Assembly (NCBI GenBank): GCA_022072225.1
Contig: JAJVIC010000017.1
Span: 1 to 64,000 of the forward strand
From: Bacteroidia bacterium
GTDB taxonomy: Bacteria; Bacteroidota; Bacteroidia; SXHM01
Reading direction: 5' to 3'
DNA length: 64,000 bases
Position 1 is the first letter of the stretch. Each line of letters begins with the position of its first letter. The notes under the pieces are model-generated. The model did not search any database, was not told where the DNA came from, and worked only from the letters and a program-made list of their open reading frames with translations. Below, piece after piece: positions 60,191 through 64,000 of this stretch. The translations under genes were made by a program, and so were the position numbers.

Positions 60191-61162
60191 ATGTCTAAAG
60201 TAAAATTCAGGTTCAACACCAAATCTCTGACCTACGAAAAGATTGAGTTGAACATTTGGCAAAAGATATTGAAAGGGCTTTCGTTCCTTGCAACGGGAAT
60301 GGTGTTTGCCGTTATCATCATCACCGCAGCTTATACCTTTTTCGACTCTCCTAAGGAGAAACAACTGAAGCGTGAAATCAGTTACCTGACGCTTCAACTG
60401 GAACTGATGAATGCAAAGCTGGACAAAGCATCGGCAGTACTTACCGAGTTGCAACAGCGCGATGATAATATTTACAGGGTAATATTTGAAGCAGAACCTA
60501 TTCCTGCCGATGTGCGCAACTCAGGTATTGGAGGTGTAAACCGTTATGCAGAACTCGAAGGTTTTGACCAAAGCGATTTGGTTATTGCCACCGCAAAGAA
60601 GTTAGACAACCTTACCAAACAATTAGTGGTTCAAAGCAAATCATTTGATGAGGTGGTTGATTTGGCTAAAAACAAAAACATAATGCTGGCTTCTATTCCT
60701 GCTATTCAACCGGTATCGAACAAAGACCTTACACGCATTGCTTCGGGTTTCAACTACCGCATACATCCTATTTATAAAATCATGCACTTCCACAGTGGTA
60801 TGGACTTTACTGCGCCAACAGGAACTGAGATTTACGCCACCGGTGACGGAACAATTGAAAAAGCCGAGAACGAAGGAAACGGTTACGGCATTCACGTTGT
60901 AATTAATCACGGCTACGGCTACCAGACACTTTACGGACACATGAGCCGCGTAAAAGTAAAACCCGGACAAAAAGTTAAACGTGGTGAAGTTATCGGTTAT
61001 GTAGGTAACACCGGAACATCAAGCGGACCGCACGTACACTATGAAGTAATTAAAAACGGAGAAAAAATCAATCCTGTAAACTTCTTCTATTCCGACCTTT
61101 CACCGGCAGAGTATGAAAAAGTAATAGAACTTGCTTCGCGTGCCAACCAGTCGTTCGACTAA
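60191..61162 (+). CDS. M23 (LytM-type) peptidase, membrane anchored
   Basis: This 323-residue protein has a cytoplasmic start, one transmembrane segment (about 33-55; GLSFLATGMVFAVIIITAAY), a coiled coil (about 60-95), and a C-terminal M23 domain (about 185-290) with zinc motifs HFHSGMDF (His/Asp) and HVHYEV (His). It would cut peptidoglycan crosslinks or serve as a LytM factor. It is divergent from alaS, and its last base overlaps the first base of the MerR gene; this gene order is common in Bacteroidota. Confidence 0.93.
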   Translation: MSKVKFRFNTKSLTYEKIELNIWQKILKGLSFLATGMVFAVIIITAAYTFFDSPKEKQLKREISYLTLQLELMNAKLDKASAVLTELQQRDDNIYRVIFEAEPIPADVRNSGIGGVNRYAELEGFDQSDLVIATAKKLDNLTKQLVVQSKSFDEVVDLAKNKNIMLASIPAIQPVSNKDLTRIASGFNYRIHPIYKIMHFHSGMDFTAPTGTEIYATGDGTIEKAENEGNGYGIHVVINHGYGYQTLYGHMSRVKVKPGQKVKRGEVIGYVGNTGTSSGPHVHYEVIKNGEKINPVNFFYSDLSPAEYEKVIELASRANQSFD

Positions 61163-61497
61163 TGCCTGTTAAAGACGAAGAGCCAAAAAAGATGTTCTAC
61201 TCCATAGGTGAAGTGGCACGTATGTTTAACGTGAATACTTCACTTATTCGTTTTTGGGAAGGAGAATTTGACATTATTCGTCCGCAGAAAAACAAGAAAG
61301 GCAACCGCCTCTTTACTCAAAAAGATGTGGATAATTTCCACATCATTTATCACTTGGTAAAAGAGCGGGGCTTTACGCTGCAAGGTGCCAAAGACAAAAT
61401 GAAGGGAAATCCAAACGATACGGTAAACAATGCCGAAGTAGTAAAGTCGTTGCAGAAAGTTAAATCCTTTTTGCTGGAACTAAAGGAGCAGTTGTAA
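61162..61497 (+). CDS. MerR family transcriptional regulator
   Basis: This 111-residue protein has the MerR helix-turn-helix (MFYSIGEVARMFNVNTSLIRFWEGEF, residues about 11-36) and wing (PQKNKKGNRLFTQKDVDNF), followed by a dimerisation helix. There is no C-terminal effector domain, so it may not sense a ligand. It overlaps the peptidase gene by one base, so the two form an operon. Its stop codon abuts the MATE gene stop. Confidence 0.93.
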   Translation: MPVKDEEPKKMFYSIGEVARMFNVNTSLIRFWEGEFDIIRPQKNKKGNRLFTQKDVDNFHIIYHLVKERGFTLQGAKDKMKGNPNDTVNNAEVVKSLQKVKSFLLELKEQL

Positions 61498-62904
61498 TCA
61501 TACCTCCACCAGTTTCCATCTTCCTTTGCGGAAGTACCACCAGTAAGCGAAAGCAATAAATACTTCGGCAACAGGAATTGCAATAAAAACACCCAAAGGA
61601 CCCATTTTTAAATATACCGACAACGTGTAAGCCAGCGGTATTTGAAATAACCAAAAACCAACCAAACTTATATAGGTTGAAGTTTTAGTATCGCCTGCTC
61701 CGTTAAATGCCTGCATCAGCACCATTCCCACACCGTAAAGAATATAACCGGAACTTATTATTTGCAAAGCCTGAACGGCATAATCGTGTTGCACAGCTGA
61801 ACCGGCAGGAATAAAAAACCCGATTAAAGGCGCGGCAAACAAAAAGAAAAACAGCATAACACCTCCCATGAGTATTCCATTGTATTTTGCAATTTTCTTA
61901 ACTGAAATTTCGGCACGTTCGGGTTGTTTGGCTCCCAGGTTTTGCCCCACCAGTGTTGCGGCTGCGTTACTGATACCCCATGCAGGAAGAATAAAGAAAA
62001 CAATCAGTCGAATAGCTGTTTGATAACCTGCACTGGCATCGCTTCCGCTGCGGGCAACTATTGCCGCCAAAAAAATCCAGCTTGCTGATTGTACAATGAA
62101 TTGCAAAGTAGCCGGTGTTGCAATTTCAGAAATGGACTTTATTATTTTAAAATCGGGCTGCCAGTTTGCTTTGCGCATATCCAGCATTTCATGTTTTACA
62201 AAAAACAATTGCCACAACTGATAGAGCACTCCTGTTCCTCTTCCCACAACAGTTGCAACGGCTGCTCCCGTAACACCCAGTTCCGGAAAAGGCCCAAATC
62301 CGTTAATCAGCAATGGACAAAGTATAATGTTACACGCATTTCCTATCCAAAGGCTGCGCATAGCAACTGACGCATTTCCTGCTCCGCGAAAAATTCCGTT
62401 GATAAGAAACAACAAAACAACCACGGCACAACCGCCCAACATAATGCGGGTATAGTTAACGCCCATTGCTACCGCTTCTTCTTGCGCTCCCATCAAACGA
62501 AGAATATCTTCGGCAAAAACAAAACCAATTACACTCATTATTGCAATAAGCACCCCCGAAAGCAACAACGATTGTGCGGCAGCATCGGCAGCACCTTCAG
62601 AATTCTTCTCTCCTACCCTGCGCGAAACTACAGCTGTTGCAGCTGCGCTGATTCCAATGGCTACGGAATAAACAAGTGCTATAACGGCTTCGGTAAGACC
62701 AACCACACTTACGGCATGAGGGCCAAGCCTGTTTACAAAATATATATCTACAACGGCAAAAACACTCTCCAGACACATCTCCAGCATCATGGGAATAGCC
62801 AGCAAAAAAACAGCTACACGAATACTGCCCTGCGTATAATCATAATCTTCGCCACGCAATGCCTGACGAAGCAATTCAAAAAATCTGCTGAATGTAAACG
62901 ACAT
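61498..62904 (-). CDS. MATE family multidrug/Na+ antiporter
   Basis: This 468-residue membrane protein has about 12 transmembrane segments in two similar halves. The first half has PMMLEMCLESVFAVVDIYFV, ISAAATAVVSRRVGEKN, and the second half has NAAATLVGQNLGAKQPERAE, which are the typical MATE repeats. It exports cationic compounds using a sodium or proton gradient. It is free-standing, with a possible promoter box at 62924-62931. Confidence 0.93.
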   Translation of the reverse strand: MSFTFSRFFELLRQALRGEDYDYTQGSIRVAVFLLAIPMMLEMCLESVFAVVDIYFVNRLGPHAVSVVGLTEAVIALVYSVAIGISAAATAVVSRRVGEKNSEGAADAAAQSLLLSGVLIAIMSVIGFVFAEDILRLMGAQEEAVAMGVNYTRIMLGGCAVVVLLFLINGIFRGAGNASVAMRSLWIGNACNIILCPLLINGFGPFPELGVTGAAVATVVGRGTGVLYQLWQLFFVKHEMLDMRKANWQPDFKIIKSISEIATPATLQFIVQSASWIFLAAIVARSGSDASAGYQTAIRLIVFFILPAWGISNAAATLVGQNLGAKQPERAEISVKKIAKYNGILMGGVMLFFFLFAAPLIGFFIPAGSAVQHDYAVQALQIISSGYILYGVGMVLMQAFNGAGDTKTSTYISLVGFWLFQIPLAYTLSVYLKMGPLGVFIAIPVAEVFIAFAYWWYFRKGRWKLVEV

Positions 62905-62923
62905 GCCTTGCTAAAACAAGGTG

Positions 62924-62931
62924 CAAAAATA
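62924..62931 (-). promoter_or_regulatory. possible -7 element of the MATE gene
   Basis: TATTTTTG on the minus strand fits TAnnTTTG and ends 19 bases before the start at 62904. Confidence 0.35.
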
Positions 62932-62961
62932 TGAATATTGATTAATGGATAACTTGCCAAT

Positions 62962-63606
62962 TCATTGAATAAATGGGCTATCGCCTATATTCAGCAACAA
63001 AAAATCGGGTTCAGCAAACTGAAAAAGTCCGGTTTCATAAAACTGGTTAGCCATGTCTAAGGCATCAGCCTTCGATTCCTTATCTGCATTAAGGTAATAT
63101 ACCGTGCTGTCAAAAGGCGACTGGCCTATAAGTGAAGTATTGGTGGCAAGCATCAGTTCATTTATCTGTTGCATAGAGGTTGATGTTTTGAGTTGTATCA
63201 CAAAGCGATTGGTAATACCCTGATAAGTCGGGTTTTCTTCATAGCGGAGCAACTGAGTAGCCATACTGATCGCAGGATTAACCTTGAGCAGGTTGATAAT
63301 TTCTTTTACCTCATCGCAACTTTTACTGCCAGCAAGTTTAAAAACGGAAGCATTCAGGTCGGGTGTATTTACAGAATAAATTAACTCGCCTGCAAAAGGG
63401 TAGCCACTGATGATCATTTGCTTTTGCGTTTCGCTTATTTGGGGATAAAAACAAACTGTAATACATTCTTTAGTAACCGTAACCGGAGTGCTTTGCTCAA
63501 AATAATAGTATGCGCGCTTGCCGCAATTTATTTCCGGATTTTCTTTTTTGCAGGATACTAAAAACAAGAGTGACAATGCAAGAATGAGCAGAGATTCAGC
63601 TTTCAT
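62962..63606 (-). CDS. lipoprotein resembling a subtilisin-type propeptide, without protease domain
   Basis: This 214-residue protein has a lipoprotein signal (FLVSC, Cys19) and a domain whose second half (residues about 125-207; TNRFVIQLK, then QINELMLATN, then ALDMANQFYETGLFQFAEPDFLLL) matches the pattern of propeptides of Bacteroidota S8 (subtilisin-like) proteases, where such a segment directly precedes the catalytic domain. No catalytic domain follows: the gene stops and the MATE gene comes next. It could be a free inhibitor or chaperone of such a protease, or a remnant. Confidence 0.7.
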   Translation of the reverse strand: MKAESLLILALSLLFLVSCKKENPEINCGKRAYYYFEQSTPVTVTKECITVCFYPQISETQKQMIISGYPFAGELIYSVNTPDLNASVFKLAGSKSCDEVKEIINLLKVNPAISMATQLLRYEENPTYQGITNRFVIQLKTSTSMQQINELMLATNTSLIGQSPFDSTVYYLNADKESKADALDMANQFYETGLFQFAEPDFLLLNIGDSPFIQ

Positions 63607-63686
63607 AATTCAGGTGTTTATACGATAAAAAAATCCTTGTGCATTAATCAACAATTGTACCAGCAAAAACAGATTACCCTAAGAAA

Positions 63687-64000
63687 TCAGCCTCTCTTCT
63701 CCGCCACTTGAAACCAAACCAACGAAACTCCTGCATACACCACTGCGACAGTAAAAATCAGCAGAAACCATTCATAGCCGTAAAACGCAAAGCTTGCCGC
63801 TACCGTTAGCGGAAAGCGCAACCACTCCGAAGTTTTTACCCATTGTTTGCTTTCAAACAAAGCACCCAGGTTTACCAATGCCCAGGTAACATAAGCTGAA
63901 CATACGCCTAATTGCAACCAGGTCCAGGTTTTTTCGCCAAAAATAATGGCCGTTGAAAGTCCGAGTACCACTGTAAACTGAACAAAAATATAGGTATGCC
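63687..64000 (-). CDS. C-terminal end of a membrane protein (sterol desaturase/alkylglycerol monooxygenase-like), cut by the window edge
   Basis: The frame is open to the window edge and ends at 63687; a GTG at 63971 is internal rather than the start. The visible 104 residues hold three or four hydrophobic segments (VVLGLSTAIIF, LGVCSAYVTWALVNLGAL, FPLTVAASFAFYGY, WFLLIFTVAVVYAG). This arrangement resembles the C-terminal membrane part of Bacteroidota sterol-desaturase-family proteins. The catalytic His-rich part would lie outside the window, so the call is tentative. Confidence 0.5.
   Translation of the reverse strand, partial: HTYIFVQFTVVLGLSTAIIFGEKTWTWLQLGVCSAYVTWALVNLGALFESKQWVKTSEWLRFPLTVAASFAFYGYEWFLLIFTVAVVYAGVSLVWFQVAEKRG

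Noticed and set aside
1-64000. tRNA, rRNA, tmRNA, RNase P, riboswitch or insertion sequence
   Set aside because: I looked in the intergenic gaps and saw no cloverleaf with a T-loop, no known riboswitch core and no transposase; gaps are mostly short and explained by repeats or promoters.

Overview
This window is a stretch of chromosome from a member of the Bacteroidota, most likely a free-living or environmental lineage outside Bacteroides. The evidence is: many large secreted proteins with C-terminal type IX secretion (T9SS) sorting domains, a PorQ homologue, a PKD-repeat protein with a gliding-type C-terminus, the Rpb6-like omega subunit next to bamD and coaBC, a Bacteroidota-type FabI, little sign of Shine-Dalgarno sequences, and promoters of the TTG / TAnnTTTG type. 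The left edge is accessory DNA and the rest is mostly housekeeping and envelope genes. I found no rRNA, tRNA, CRISPR array, insertion sequence or prophage.

Layout. Bases 1-2650 hold small cargo genes (a lipoprotein, a HEAT-repeat protein and a DUF433/DUF5615 toxin-antitoxin pair) separated by related palindromic elements. This looks like an integron-style cassette array, but no integrase is visible. Bases 2657-7811 carry a TetR regulator, a PagL-like lipid A deacylase, porQ, cmk and gltA. Bases 7845-13032 run leftward: gap, a secreted M43 metalloprotease, lipA and an outer-membrane protein. Bases 13113-21423 run rightward: a lipoprotein, a large T9SS beta-propeller protein, a padR-pspC pair behind two palindromic operators, a T9SS propeller protein and a SUI1 gene. 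Bases 21424-41280 are almost all leftward: a nine-PKD adhesin, a T9SS esterase, an Ala/Glu/Lys-rich coiled-coil protein, a carotenoid desaturase, a DEAD-box helicase, fabI, then the cluster bamD-rpoZ-coaBC-DUF4835-recN, a thioredoxin-like protein, a 2H phosphoesterase and DoxX. Bases 41349-64000 alternate in strand: a metallophosphoesterase, more T9SS proteins, a MazF-type module directly upstream of kdsA, DUF5723, lipoproteins, msrA, a DnaJ/TerB protein, a Rieske protein, alaS, an M23 peptidase with a MerR regulator, a MATE transporter and the end of a membrane protein that runs off the edge.

How the genes work together. The common theme is the cell envelope. PorQ belongs to the T9SS attachment machinery. 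Seven proteins here carry type A sorting tails and one carries a gliding-type tail, so the window encodes both cargo and part of the apparatus. KdsA, the PagL-like deacylase, BamD, FabI and the M23 peptidase build or remodel the outer membrane, lipid A, fatty acids and peptidoglycan.

The observations most worth a second look are: the integrase-less cassette array with its strong GAC bias at Asp codons; imperfect heptanucleotide repeats that are translated into the signal peptides of five or six exported proteins; two PadR-type palindromes, one of which overlaps the -33 promoter element; a palindromic intergenic repeat inserted in frame in the SUI1 gene; and a free-standing protease-propeptide-like lipoprotein.
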